Shown piece after piece: positions 10,926 to 20,526 of a DNA stretch of 64,000 bases. The stretch spans positions 1-64,000 of the forward strand of contig NGBS01001205.1 in NCBI GenBank assembly GCA_002245135.1, in the 5' to 3' direction. Position 1 is the stretch's first letter; each line of letters opens with the position of its first letter. The position numbers and the translations under genes are program-made. The DNA is from Proteromonas lacertae. Taxonomy: Eukaryota > Sar > Bigyra > Opalinata > Proteromonadidae. The notes under the pieces were generated by a model, which was not told the DNA's origin, did no database searches, and was given only the letters and a program-made list of their open reading frames with translations.

Positions 10926-12151
10926 TGTTGTACGTCGTTGGGAGATAAAAGGGTTTTATTAAAAACTAATTCGACAGTAGAGGGTTTGGTAGTGAGTTAT
11001 AATCAAATATAATCTTACTTTGGCATATAAGCTACATCTGCGATATATTTTTTTTAATCTTCCGCCTTGTATATATGAAACGCATTTTACTTCATTCAAT
11101 ATTTTTTGTTTCAATCGTTACTACAGACAGAAATACATAAGCTGAGATGAATAAGATATGAAAATATTGATGTTAAGGAAATTAAAAATGGAAAAATAAA
11201 AATCGAGTTCAAGCCTCTTTCAAGCCTACTTTTTCAATTTCAATATTATGTATAAAGAATTTAAAATTATTATATTCTATTCATCTAAAAACTTTAATTT
11301 CGTTTTCTGCTATTGCTATTGACGTTTAATATGAAGTATAAATATACAATGTTGGATATATAACTGATTAACCACAACTATACGATATACAGCCAACGTA
11401 ACTTTTTTGAAAAACTAAGTGTATATCTGTAGTATTTAGGGGCTCATGGTTACGTATATAACTTCAACGTAATCTAAAACCCTTTTATCTCCCAACGGCG
11501 CAAATCTCCCAACAGCGTACAACTGTTGTTCCCCGTATGGCGGAACTCTATATTCCAGAATGATTCAATCAAAACTAATATGATATTCATGATGTTAGGA
11601 GTTAGTTATTAACAAATATATAGTTAGTTTGTCATATGACCTACATCTGTGATATACTTTTTTATGAACTTCATTATTCTCAATATTAAACTAATTTTTG
11701 TATATTTTCTATTTTAATGTATCATTGACTACTACAGTCTAAAATACATTATCTGATATAAATAGAATACATTATTTTTTATGTTAAAGTACAGAAAACA
11801 GAAAAAAGAAAAAATATATTCAAGCCTCTCTCAAGCCAGTTGTTAAATTCTATTTTTACTGCCTTAACATTAAAATTATTGTATTCTTTTCATATCAAAT
11901 AATGTATTTTAGACTGTAGTAGTCAATGATACATTAAAATAGAAAATATACAAAAATTAGTTTAATATTGAGAACAATGAAGTTCATAAATAAGTATATC
12001 ACAGATGTAGGTCATATGACAAACTAACTATATATTTGTTAATAACTAACTCCGAACATCATGAATATCATATTAGTTTTGATTGAATCATTCTGGAATA
12101 TAGAGTTCCGCCATACGGGGATTTCCGCCATACGGGGAACAACATACAACA
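10926..12151. mobile_element. Subfamily C foldback element, interrupted by A2
   Basis: Left end TGTTGTACGTCGTTGGGAG; the right end reads TCTCCCAACGGCG, a second box TCTCCCAACAGCG, then TACAAC, with the last bases displaced by the A2 insertion to 12145-12151. ACTTT flanks both outer ends (10921-10925, 12152-12156), giving a 5-bp target duplication once A2 is discounted. The core has ACAGACAGAAATACATAAGC. Confidence 0.8.
11524..12144. mobile_element. Subfamily A foldback element A2, nested at the end of C
   Basis: Near-identical to A1 and A3: TGTTGTTCCCCGTATGGCGG at the left, ATTTCCGCCATACGGGGAAC at the right. TACAAC directly repeated at 11518-11523 and 12145-12150 marks the insertion into the right terminus of the C element, so A2 is younger than C. 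Confidence 0.85.
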
Positions 12152-12222
12152 ACTTTAATTTCTTTATACTTAATATTAAAATTGAAAAAGTAGGCTTGAA
12201 AGAGGCTTGAACTTTATATTGT

Positions 12223-12520
12223 AGAACGATATAATCAAAACTAATATGATATTCATGATGTTAGGAGTTAGTTATTTTAAAATATGTAGTTAGTTTGTCA
12301 TATGACCTATATTGTGATATACTCTTTTATGACTTGAATTTATTTTTTATTTTTTCTGTTATCTGTACCTTAAAATAGAAAATATACAAAAATTAGTTTA
12401 ATATTGAGTATAATGAAGTTCATTAAAAAGTATATCACAGATATAAGTGATATGACAAACTAACTATTTAGAAATATCATATTAGTATTGGTTGAATCAT
12501 TCTGAAATATAGAAGCCATA
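12223..12520. repeat. Decayed subfamily A copy
   Basis: Both arms are recognisable (AATCAAAACTAATATGATAT on the left, ATATCACAGATATAAGTGAT on the right) but the terminal boxes and most of the core are gone. It fills the stretch between the foldback nest and the first glycan gene. Confidence 0.65.
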
Positions 12521-12565
12521 CAGGTTTCATACTCACACAACATATGATATTTTAATATTCTTATT

Positions 12566-13432
12566 ATGTTGATAAAAATTGTTATTATTTTTAATATTTT
12601 GATTATAATTATATTTTTGATTAATTATTATAAAATAAAGAATAATGAAAACACCTTTAATTCTTTAATTTGTGATTCATATTATATTTTAAATAGGAAA
12701 TATTTTGACACAATTAATAAGAACATATTCAATGATAATGATATTAGAAGACAATTATTTTCTAACTTTAAAAATGTATATCCTTCTATTAAAAATACGG
12801 ATATTATATTAGATATTGGATCAAATATTGGTGATGTAACTGAGATATTTCACAGTTATTATCCTAATAATAGAATAATATTAGCAGAACCATTAGATTA
12901 CAATTGCGAAGTAACCAAAACTAGATTTAATGAAATTAATAATATAATTATTGTTAATACAGCTATTGGTTTGAAAAGAAATCCTATTATGTGGAAATAT
13001 GATAAATCAACTAATTGGATGTATATTACGAGAAATTTATTAGTATCAAATGTAAGTTTCATGATGTTAGATGAACTATATGAAGTGTATGGAAAGAATG
13101 GAAATGTATTTTTCCTTAAAATTGATGTTGAAGGATATGAAGATGAAGTTTTATTTTCCAGCAAAAGATTATTATTTTACTCTATTATTAAAATTTTATA
13201 TTTAGAGTATCATTGTACCTGTAAAACTAAATCATCATCATTAATTTTATACTTAGAACAACTACGTTATAATTGTTACTTAGTAGGTAAGAATAAAGTT
13301 ATAAAAATAACATTAGGTTGTTTATTTGACATAAATATTCATAAACTATCACATATTCTGTGCTTTAACAGGCAATTCATTAATGAAAATGCTTTTATTA
13401 ATAGTTATAATATAAACAATAGAAGAAAATAA
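12566..13432 (+). CDS. FkbM-family methyltransferase, membrane-anchored
   Basis: Class I SAM-dependent methyltransferase of the FkbM (Methyltransf_21) group, which typically O-methylates sugars. Seen: N-terminal signal anchor (residues about 5-22, MLIKIVIIFNILIIIIFLI), motif I ILDIGSNIGDVTE near residue 82, LAEPL acidic loop, and the diagnostic LKIDVEGYEDEVL near 190. 288 residues, intronless, complete from ATG to TAA. First gene of the glycan island; the next gene starts almost immediately after its stop. Confidence 0.85.
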   Translation: MLIKIVIIFNILIIIIFLINYYKIKNNENTFNSLICDSYYILNRKYFDTINKNIFNDNDIRRQLFSNFKNVYPSIKNTDIILDIGSNIGDVTEIFHSYYPNNRIILAEPLDYNCEVTKTRFNEINNIIIVNTAIGLKRNPIMWKYDKSTNWMYITRNLLVSNVSFMMLDELYEVYGKNGNVFFLKIDVEGYEDEVLFSSKRLLFYSIIKILYLEYHCTCKTKSSSLILYLEQLRYNCYLVGKNKVIKITLGCLFDINIHKLSHILCFNRQFINENAFINSYNINNRRK

Positions 13433-13443
13433 ATCATAGTATT

Positions 13444-14586
13444 ATACAATTACATTTCTATTTTCTTTTTCTATTTGTTTTTGCAAATTTTATATACTAT
13501 TCCTATTCATATGATAAAATATTATTAGAGAAATCTCTTACATGTAATTATTATCATTCTTCTAATATCAATCACAAAATATATGTGTATTTTGCAAATG
13601 TTTTATCTGACAAATTAATATTAATAGGTGTTTCTAATCCATTCAGAAAATACAATCTTTCATGCGAATTATATTATTTAACTCATTTTTATAAATGTTA
13701 TATTATTATTAAGAAATTATATAATATATATAGAAACTTTACTCTTACTTATATAGCATTATATATTAAATATACTAAAAATAAAGGTGTTCCATCTTAT
13801 GTTAAAATAAATAACAGTCTAATTCCTATTCTTGTTAAGATACCAACCAAAATATATAATATAATTTTGGCAATTACAAATTTATACAGTATTACTAATT
13901 ATAAACAAGTTATAGATGTTATAGAACTATCAAAAATTTATGGAGTGGATCATATAGTGATTTATGTAACATCCTCATCAGTATTTATAAAATCTATTCT
14001 ATATTACTACTTCAAAATTAAATATGTCGAATTAATTCCTTTTTGTTTTAACAAAGAAATAGAACATGTTCAAGGAAAAGGGCAGATTGAAAAAATAAAT
14101 AATGTATTGTTTACTTATATGAATTCTACGAAATATATAATTTTTTCTGATATGGATGAAATAATTATACCAGCTAAAGGTGGGAATTATCTTTCATTAA
14201 TTAAAAATGCTGACAATTATTCTAGTGATATGTATATATTTAAATCAAAACTATTTCCTTTTAAAATAAATAATATTGATTCTATAACTAATCACTACAA
14301 AAGTTGTTTTGTTGAGAAGTTATACAAAAAGTATATTGTAGCTAACCTTTATAAATTTTCTATCTTGTCTGTTCATACTTATCTTCAGTCTAATACACAT
14401 ATTAATATTAATGAAATAAACGAATCTGATGGTTTTGTAAGACATACAAGGTTAAATGGATGGATGTGTAAAGCTAATTTAATTGATAAATCATTACAAT
14501 TATATTCTAATTATTTAACCAAAATATACACAAGATTTAAACAAAATTTCATATATAGCAACGACTTCTATTTTTATGGTAAATAG
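13444..14586 (+). CDS. GT92 (DUF23) family glycosyltransferase, no ATG start
   Basis: GT92 enzymes often add galactose to fucosylated glycans. Seen: GVDHIVIYVTSSS, metal-binding SDMDEIIIP, and GFVRHTRLNGW near the C-terminus, all in family order; a second GT92 lies at 22365. The open frame extends upstream to about 13433 and includes a signal anchor (FYFLFLFVFANFIYY), but there is no in-frame ATG until mid-protein; ATT/ATA codons at 13441-13446 precede the anchor. Either non-AUG initiation, an unseen first exon, or an early base error. Intronless over the rest. Confidence 0.7.
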   Translation: MQLHFYFLFLFVFANFIYYSYSYDKILLEKSLTCNYYHSSNINHKIYVYFANVLSDKLILIGVSNPFRKYNLSCELYYLTHFYKCYIIIKKLYNIYRNFTLTYIALYIKYTKNKGVPSYVKINNSLIPILVKIPTKIYNIILAITNLYSITNYKQVIDVIELSKIYGVDHIVIYVTSSSVFIKSILYYYFKIKYVELIPFCFNKEIEHVQGKGQIEKINNVLFTYMNSTKYIIFSDMDEIIIPAKGGNYLSLIKNADNYSSDMYIFKSKLFPFKINNIDSITNHYKSCFVEKLYKKYIVANLYKFSILSVHTYLQSNTHININEINESDGFVRHTRLNGWMCKANLIDKSLQLYSNYLTKIYTRFKQNFIYSNDFYFYGK

Positions 14587-14598
14587 TCAGACTTGTAG

Positions 14599-15408
14599 TT
14601 AGAATTTCAAAGCATGATATAATTTATTTTTTGTTACAAGGTTTGTTGATATATTTAACCATTCTATTCTATTAATTCGAGTATTGGGCATACATTTATA
14701 CCCTATATCTTTATCTTCAAATAATGCAATTGATAAATTGTAAAATACAGCACATTCTACAAGAACTGATTCATTATATGTATGTCTATTTAGCTTCATA
14801 TTCATTTTCAGATGACGTACAAAATTATTTGACCATCTACTGATAAATGTAGAACAACCATATCTAAAATTATATGGATTAATTGAATTTTTCCATATTT
14901 TATATTCATTAGTATAGCAATTAAACCACAACCATTTTTTGCTTTTCATAACACACATCTTTAAGGCAATTAAATCAACATCATATCTCATATCATATTT
15001 TTTAATGAACTTATTGAAATGTCCAGAATATGATAAATCCTGTTCTATAATCCATAAATATTTGTATTTTAGTTTGGTGGAAATAATCCACATCATTACA
15101 TGTTCAAATGGCATTGCCCACATATAAAATGATTTCTTTCTGTTGTAGCAATAACCTTTCATATTATAAATTGAGGAAAATGTTTGTAACATTTTTGTAG
15201 ATGTTATACATGATACAGTGATATTTTCTATATATAAACTACATTTATCTGTCAAAATTGTTACAAAATATTTCGTTGGAAATAGACTTTTCCATTCTTT
15301 ATATCTCTCTATCTGATAGTGTGTAGGAGATGAAGCATGAATTAAAATTACTGATTTGTATTGTACAGGTTTTGAAATATCATTGAATATGCATATAATA
15401 TATATCAA
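14599..15408 (-). CDS. Putative glycosyltransferase, family unassigned
   Basis: 269 residues from ATG. Short hydrophobic start (IYIICIF), then SVILIHASSPTHYQI, and a likely metal/donor site in YLWIIEQDLSYSGHF near residue 120, followed by RYGCSTFISRWSNNF. The order (strand, EQD acidic site, later aromatic-rich acceptor region) resembles GT-A type enzymes such as DUF3405 proteins, but I cannot assign a family. Convergent with the GT92 gene with only 12 bp between stops. Confidence 0.55.
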   Translation of the reverse strand: MIYIICIFNDISKPVQYKSVILIHASSPTHYQIERYKEWKSLFPTKYFVTILTDKCSLYIENITVSCITSTKMLQTFSSIYNMKGYCYNRKKSFYMWAMPFEHVMMWIISTKLKYKYLWIIEQDLSYSGHFNKFIKKYDMRYDVDLIALKMCVMKSKKWLWFNCYTNEYKIWKNSINPYNFRYGCSTFISRWSNNFVRHLKMNMKLNRHTYNESVLVECAVFYNLSIALFEDKDIGYKCMPNTRINRIEWLNISTNLVTKNKLYHALKF

Positions 15409-15475
15409 AAATATAGTGAATAAGAATGAAGTAAAATTATAGATGATTATTTTTACAATTTATTGTTGTAATTAG

Positions 15476-17260
15476 ATGTATAGAGAAGATATAAATAATT
15501 TAAGAGGATTTTCAATTGTTATTGTTTTATTATATCATTTTTATCCTCATGTTTTTTTTGGTGGTTTTATCGGAGTGGATATATTATTCTGTATATCCGG
15601 ATATTTAATTGATTATTCGTTAAAAAGACAAAAGAATAAATCAATAATTTCATTTTATTCAAATAGAATAAAAAGGATTATACCATCACAAAGTATAGTA
15701 TTGCTAGGAATAATATGTTGTTATATAAATGTTAATCCTATCGATTTTAGAAATCTATGCTACGAAAGCAAAATGAGTTTAATTTTTAATTTAAATAATT
15801 ACTATCAATGGAAAAATTTAGATTATTTATCAAAGGATCAAGGAAATTTTGACACACCATTATTACATTTTTGGACATTATCTGTGGAGTTTCAATTCTA
15901 TATTACAGCTCCTATACTTTCATACTTAATCTATAACAGTAATGAAATTATAAATTTATGCTATATTATTTCGATTCTTTGCTATAGTTGTTTTTATACA
16001 ATTTTACAGTATAAAAATTCATACTTTTCGTCATTTATAAGGTTATTAGATTTTATGATTGGTATTATAGCAACACAAAATAGTAATTGGATAAATAAAT
16101 ATATAAAACTAACATCATTATTATTGATTATTGGTTTTTCTCTAACAAATGTTCTTATTAAATATTATCCTGGACTTATTATATTATTACCTCTAATCTT
16201 TTCATATTCTTATTTATCCTCTTCTAATAACAATAATTTGTTAAATTTATATGTCTTTAGTTATGTAGGAAGTATATCATTTTCATTATACCTTGTTCAT
16301 TATCCTTTCATTCATAATTGTCACACTGAGTTAAGCTTATTTTATTCTATAATTATATCTATAATATTATATGAATTGATTGAAAAAAGATCAAGATATG
16401 TAAATATGAATAGTGGTATAATTATAGTATGTTACATTTTCTTTGTAATGCTTTATTATAACTTTATTAATATAATTCTTTATTACAAATTAAAACCAGT
16501 CTATATGTTTAACAGCGTTTGGAAATATAATAACAAATTTATAATAGAATGTATATTAACAAATAATAACATTAAAGCAAACAAATTTCAGTCTTATATT
16601 TTATTTCTGGGAGATTCACACATGCAACATTTTTTACCTGCAATTAATTTCTTTCTTCAAAACAATAATATTACCGCTTTAGGAATTTATTTCTGGGTTA
16701 ATAGGATTATAAATAATGATTATGTATTTCTAAAGTCTGTTTTTAAGATAATATCATCACCTTTATTAATTTTAATGTCATTTAGATTATCAAATTTTAC
16801 GTATATAACAAATATTACTTTATTTAATATCATATTTATTCAGTTCATATCTTTTTTAAAAGGTTATTGTAGTTATATACTGCTGTTAGATGAAACACCA
16901 TATCATTATTACAATCCTCAAAAATTGTATTATAGCAAAAAAGAATCACATTGCATTATTAACAAAAATTGTAGTGTTATTGACTATATCGATTTAGATA
17001 AAATTGTTGAGCTAATAAAGATTAGATCTTTATTTTGTAAAAACAATTATTGCCCTGATGTTATAAATAATACATTAGTGTATTATGATAAAAGTCATAT
17101 TACTTTAGAATTTTCATTAACAACAACACATTATTTCTACAATGTATTGAAGAAATATTTATTGAATACAACATCAAAATATTTATATTCAGAGTGTGTT
17201 ATATCACAACAGAAATGGTATTATTTATTTATGAGTAAATGGAAATCTATAATTCAATAA
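15476..17260 (+). CDS. Acyltransferase-3 with C-terminal SGNH domain (glycan O-acetyltransferase)
   Basis: OafA-like membrane O-acyltransferase fused to an SGNH esterase-type domain, a layout known from bacterial and animal glycan acetyltransferases. Seen: LRGFSIVIVLLYHF with the catalytic His, GGFIGVDILFCISGYLI, and about ten membrane helices over residues 1-330; then the SGNH block LFLGDSHMQHF near 380 and the late DKSHIT (Asp-x-x-His) near 545. 594 residues, ATG to TAA, intronless. Paralogs at 49457 and 53349. Confidence 0.9.
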   Translation: MYREDINNLRGFSIVIVLLYHFYPHVFFGGFIGVDILFCISGYLIDYSLKRQKNKSIISFYSNRIKRIIPSQSIVLLGIICCYINVNPIDFRNLCYESKMSLIFNLNNYYQWKNLDYLSKDQGNFDTPLLHFWTLSVEFQFYITAPILSYLIYNSNEIINLCYIISILCYSCFYTILQYKNSYFSSFIRLLDFMIGIIATQNSNWINKYIKLTSLLLIIGFSLTNVLIKYYPGLIILLPLIFSYSYLSSSNNNNLLNLYVFSYVGSISFSLYLVHYPFIHNCHTELSLFYSIIISIILYELIEKRSRYVNMNSGIIIVCYIFFVMLYYNFINIILYYKLKPVYMFNSVWKYNNKFIIECILTNNNIKANKFQSYILFLGDSHMQHFLPAINFFLQNNNITALGIYFWVNRIINNDYVFLKSVFKIISSPLLILMSFRLSNFTYITNITLFNIIFIQFISFLKGYCSYILLLDETPYHYYNPQKLYYSKKESHCIINKNCSVIDYIDLDKIVELIKIRSLFCKNNYCPDVINNTLVYYDKSHITLEFSLTTTHYFYNVLKKYLLNTTSKYLYSECVISQQKWYYLFMSKWKSIIQ

Positions 17261-17267
17261 TAATTGA

Positions 17268-18353
17268 TTATTATTATTTGATTTGGGTTTAAGTATTTTA
17301 TCAAAATTTATATTTATATTATACTTAGTTGTTTTATTTTATATAATTCTATTATTTAACTACTTCTATAATAGTAATGAATTAATACTGCTAGAAACGC
17401 ACAGAATTATCAAGTCAATTATATCCAAACAGATTTATAACAAAATATTTATAAATGGTAAAATTATATTCAAAGGAAAGAAACTTGAGTATGATAATTT
17501 AATATATCGTTATGCATATGTAAGTTTTGTATCAGGAGAGAGTTATTTTAAATTAATAAATTCAACAATATATTCAGTTCATTTATTTTCTGATTATCCG
17601 ATAATATTATATGTTTCAGGAAATATATCAAAAGAAATGATTAGCATATTCAATAGTTATGATAAGTTGTTAGTTTATTCAATTGAATCAGAAGAGATAA
17701 ATGTATATTTTATGAAATTAAGAGTATCACTGATAGCTCCTGTATTGGTAGGACAAATTATAGAATCTGATACTATAGTGCTTCCAGGAGCTGATTGCTT
17801 GTTTAAGAGAATTGAAGAAGAAATTACAGATAAATACCCATTTCCCATGATGCCTAGGCATAATGATATAAGAGGAGTTAAAAAAGGGAATGGTACATTT
17901 AATCCGCTTGATTATCCAATGAGTAATAGATCAATGAGATATATGCATGCTCATATGTCTTGGACTTATAATTCATTGCCATTCATTGCAAAAGTATACA
18001 TGAAATCGTATATGTTAAAATATAGTAGTGATGAATATGCCCTAAATGTTAATTTATGGGAATCTAAAGCAAATAAACAGTGGTGTAGGTTTGATCCTTT
18101 TTATTCTGTTATAGATATATCATCTAGAAGTAAAACATTTAAAAAGTATGTTGATAATAATATTTTCTTTAATTTTTTGCATGGATGTAAATCACAAGCT
18201 ATACAAAATAAGTTATTGTATAAACTTAAAATTACAAAAATAAAAAGATTTAAGATAATATACTCTATGAATTATTCAATTCACTTTTCTGATTCTTGTA
18301 GTATAAATGAAGATGTAAAGAATTATTTTGTTTCACAACAATGTTTAATATAA
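17268..18353 (+). CDS. Putative glycosyltransferase with membrane anchor, no ATG start
   Basis: Open from just after a TGA at 17265. The first 25 residues form a signal anchor (SILSKFIFILYLVVLFYIIL), then a soluble domain with YVSFVSGESYF, VHLFSDYPIILYVSGN, and an Asp-containing site LPGADCLFKRI near residue 185; the middle (MPRHNDIRG, MHAHMSWTYN) looks conserved but unfamiliar. GT-A-like, family not recognised. The first in-frame ATG falls more than 100 codons in, so initiation is unclear; a TTG at 17283 precedes the anchor. Only 22 bp separate the TTG from the previous gene. Confidence 0.55.
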   Translation, partial: LLLFDLGLSILSKFIFILYLVVLFYIILLFNYFYNSNELILLETHRIIKSIISKQIYNKIFINGKIIFKGKKLEYDNLIYRYAYVSFVSGESYFKLINSTIYSVHLFSDYPIILYVSGNISKEMISIFNSYDKLLVYSIESEEINVYFMKLRVSLIAPVLVGQIIESDTIVLPGADCLFKRIEEEITDKYPFPMMPRHNDIRGVKKGNGTFNPLDYPMSNRSMRYMHAHMSWTYNSLPFIAKVYMKSYMLKYSSDEYALNVNLWESKANKQWCRFDPFYSVIDISSRSKTFKKYVDNNIFFNFLHGCKSQAIQNKLLYKLKITKIKRFKIIYSMNYSIHFSDSCSINEDVKNYFVSQQCLI

Positions 18354-18369
18354 TATATAATTTATGATG

Positions 18370-19308
18370 TCATATACAATAAAAATTATCAATTAGCGAA
18401 TGAATTTCAATTGCAATTATATTCGTTATAATTCTGCATTCTTTACTACTAGTTCTTAAATCAATTTTGTTGGGAAAGTGATTCACTTTTATTCCTGAGA
18501 TATTACATAATATACCCAAATTCACATCTTCTTTCCATACATATTTTTGTTTATATTGTGTAACATTATACAATAATTTAAGTGACTTTTTAGTAATTAC
18601 AATTAATCCTCCATAAACATAACAAGGAGCATATTCATAAGGGTATTCAAAATATGGTATATAATTTTTACTTATTTTATTTCTATTTGGTTTAAACTTT
18701 CCATCATAATGACCATATATATATTCCTGGTTAGGATTAACATTTCTTATTAAATCATTTAATAATCTATAATTTATAAGCATATCATCATCTGTTTTTA
18801 TATATACATTTATATTTTTGAAGTATTTATTACAATATTTTAATGCCATAATTGAAAGAAGAGTTAAATTCAGATAACTATTATGAAATGAAAACTGGAC
18901 AATATCTTTAAATATTGATGATTCTCTTTTTAATAGCATTTCATTTACATATTCAGAATATGCAATAAAAAATATAATAATACTATTTTTATTTCTATTT
19001 TGTTTGTAAAACCTATATCTAAATGAATACCTTTTTCTGAAATTATTAGGAGAAGATAATACTCCAATAACATAATTAATTTCATCCTGACCTTTCTTTG
19101 AATTTATTAATACATTAAAATTTATAGTATTAGGCATTTTCAAATCACTATCATGATAAGGAGGGAAGTATTTTGTTTCTCTGTTAATCAGTGAATAGTT
19201 ATTATTATATTCCTTAAGCCTACAATAAAAATAGACAAATTTATTAAAAAAAGGGTAATAAGTAATTAATACCATACATAGAATAAACAATATAACTAGA
19301 TATATCAT
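18370..19308 (-). CDS. GT31 (galactosyltransferase/Fringe-type) glycosyltransferase
   Basis: Adds beta-linked Gal or GlcNAc in known families. Seen: signal anchor (LVILFILCMVLITYY), VIGVLSSPNNFRKRYSFR, FSFHNSYLNLTLLSIMALKY, DXD motif KTDDDMLI, FEYPYEYAPCYVYGG and WKEDVNLG, the full GT31 set. 312 residues. Its ATG follows the stop codon of the LicD-like gene with zero bases between. Closest paralog is 21400-22368. Confidence 0.9.
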   Translation of the reverse strand: MIYLVILFILCMVLITYYPFFNKFVYFYCRLKEYNNNYSLINRETKYFPPYHDSDLKMPNTINFNVLINSKKGQDEINYVIGVLSSPNNFRKRYSFRYRFYKQNRNKNSIIIFFIAYSEYVNEMLLKRESSIFKDIVQFSFHNSYLNLTLLSIMALKYCNKYFKNINVYIKTDDDMLINYRLLNDLIRNVNPNQEYIYGHYDGKFKPNRNKISKNYIPYFEYPYEYAPCYVYGGLIVITKKSLKLLYNVTQYKQKYVWKEDVNLGILCNISGIKVNHFPNKIDLRTSSKECRIITNIIAIEIHSLIDNFYCI

Positions 19309-20028
19309 CTATATTTTTATTAATTTAGAATTATTCTTGTTTGGATGAATTATTTTGTTGCATATTACTTCACCACTACCTCCTTTATTTGGTATTTTAT
19401 AATTTCTTCCGTATAGTTTAATCAAATATTCTAATGAATTTTCGTTACAATATGTAATATATTCAGTAAATTTGCATTTACATAACTGAATATCAGAATA
19501 GACATATTCATTACCAAGTAATACCCACACATCTAAAAATAAATCCTCTGATCCTAACATCGCACAACTAGTATATCCATATCTACCCCAGTTTGTACAT
19601 CTATAATCAATGCTTTTATTCATTATAACATTTATATATTTCATCAGCATCATTAAAAAGTCATATCTTGTTTTCTTACAAAGTAAATATGACGGATTTG
19701 TATAAATTTTACATTTATTTATTTTATAATTTATGTAATATTTACATTTGAATATATGATAATTCATCCATATTGGAATTAGGATATCAACATCATGATC
19801 TTTTCTTATTAATCCGTTTTCTCTAAAACTGCCTAACTCTGAACCAAAACCAAGAAAATAATTTATCTTTAATCTATTGATGAAACTAAAATAAGTCTTA
19901 ATTTTATCGCTTCTTTTTATATCATATTTATTTGTGCTATTTTTGCTAAACCATCTACACCACCTTATTTTCTTATTAGCTTTCAACTTAGTACAAAATA
20001 AAATTAATGATATAATTATTAATATCAA
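19309..20028 (-). CDS. LicD/fukutin-like nucleotidyltransferase-fold enzyme, no ATG start
   Basis: LicD and fukutin family proteins transfer phospho-groups (phosphocholine, ribitol-phosphate) to glycans. Seen: YFLGFGSELGSFRENG followed by KDHDVDILIPIW, the metal-binding Asp pair of the fold, then CAMLGSEDLFLDVWVLLG. The hydrophobic N-terminus (LILIIISLILF) is a signal anchor; the frame stays open to about 20073 without an in-frame ATG (TTG at 20028). About 240 residues. Upstream, head-to-tail and without spacing, of the GT31 gene, as in an operon-like pair. Confidence 0.75.
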   Translation of the reverse strand: MILIIISLILFCTKLKANKKIRWCRWFSKNSTNKYDIKRSDKIKTYFSFINRLKINYFLGFGSELGSFRENGLIRKDHDVDILIPIWMNYHIFKCKYYINYKINKCKIYTNPSYLLCKKTRYDFLMMLMKYINVIMNKSIDYRCTNWGRYGYTSCAMLGSEDLFLDVWVLLGNEYVYSDIQLCKCKFTEYITYCNENSLEYLIKLYGRNYKIPNKGGSGEVICNKIIHPNKNNSKLIKI

Positions 20029-20089
20029 AACTATATATTTAACTATATTAAGAAATGATAATATATACTTGTATTATGTTTTTAGATAA

Positions 20090-20145
20090 AATTTAAAACC
20101 ACATTGAAACAACATTATGGATAGATGGAGGATGTGTTTCTTTTA
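20090..20145 (+). pseudogene. Remnant of a DUF1647-like gene in a decayed gap
   Basis: Encodes ETTLWIDGGCVSFNYVKY-like text closely matching TILWLDAGCVALNSLKK of the intact gene at 20527. The rest of 20029-20526 shows no credible gene, only short low-complexity frames; a degraded tandem duplicate is the likely content. Confidence 0.5.
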
Positions 20146-20526
20146 ATTATGTGAAATATTAACACTATTAATTATGTGACAGCTATTGTTAGGTAACATG
20201 AAGATATGTTTTTTGGAAGATTGGCAAGAAAAGTAGAGTTCAAATTTATTAATACTAAATTAACCTTCAACTTCAACACATTTCTAGAAATACCCAATAC
20301 TAAATTTGATGGAAAGAAAATATATATGATCCACCATTTGAGAATTTTAGTAATAGCATTTTTGCATTTGAATTGTAGCAATAGAAAATATATTCTTTGA
20401 TTTGCAACTATTATTACACTCAGTTATTTTCTAATGTGTATTATCCTTATTATTAAATTGGGTATTTATAGTCAAAATATTGATTTTTGCACATAAAAAC
20501 GAAATAAAAAAGTTTGGATATAAGAA

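Noticed and set aside
8386-12565. tRNA or rRNA genes in the non-coding region
   Set aside because: No cloverleaf-like T-loop or conserved rRNA sequence was recognised; the sequence is accounted for by repeats.
20172-20400. Short frames on both strands in the gap before 20527
   Set aside because: Low-complexity, no conserved motif and overlapping each other; only the 20090-20145 DUF1647-like fragment is convincing.
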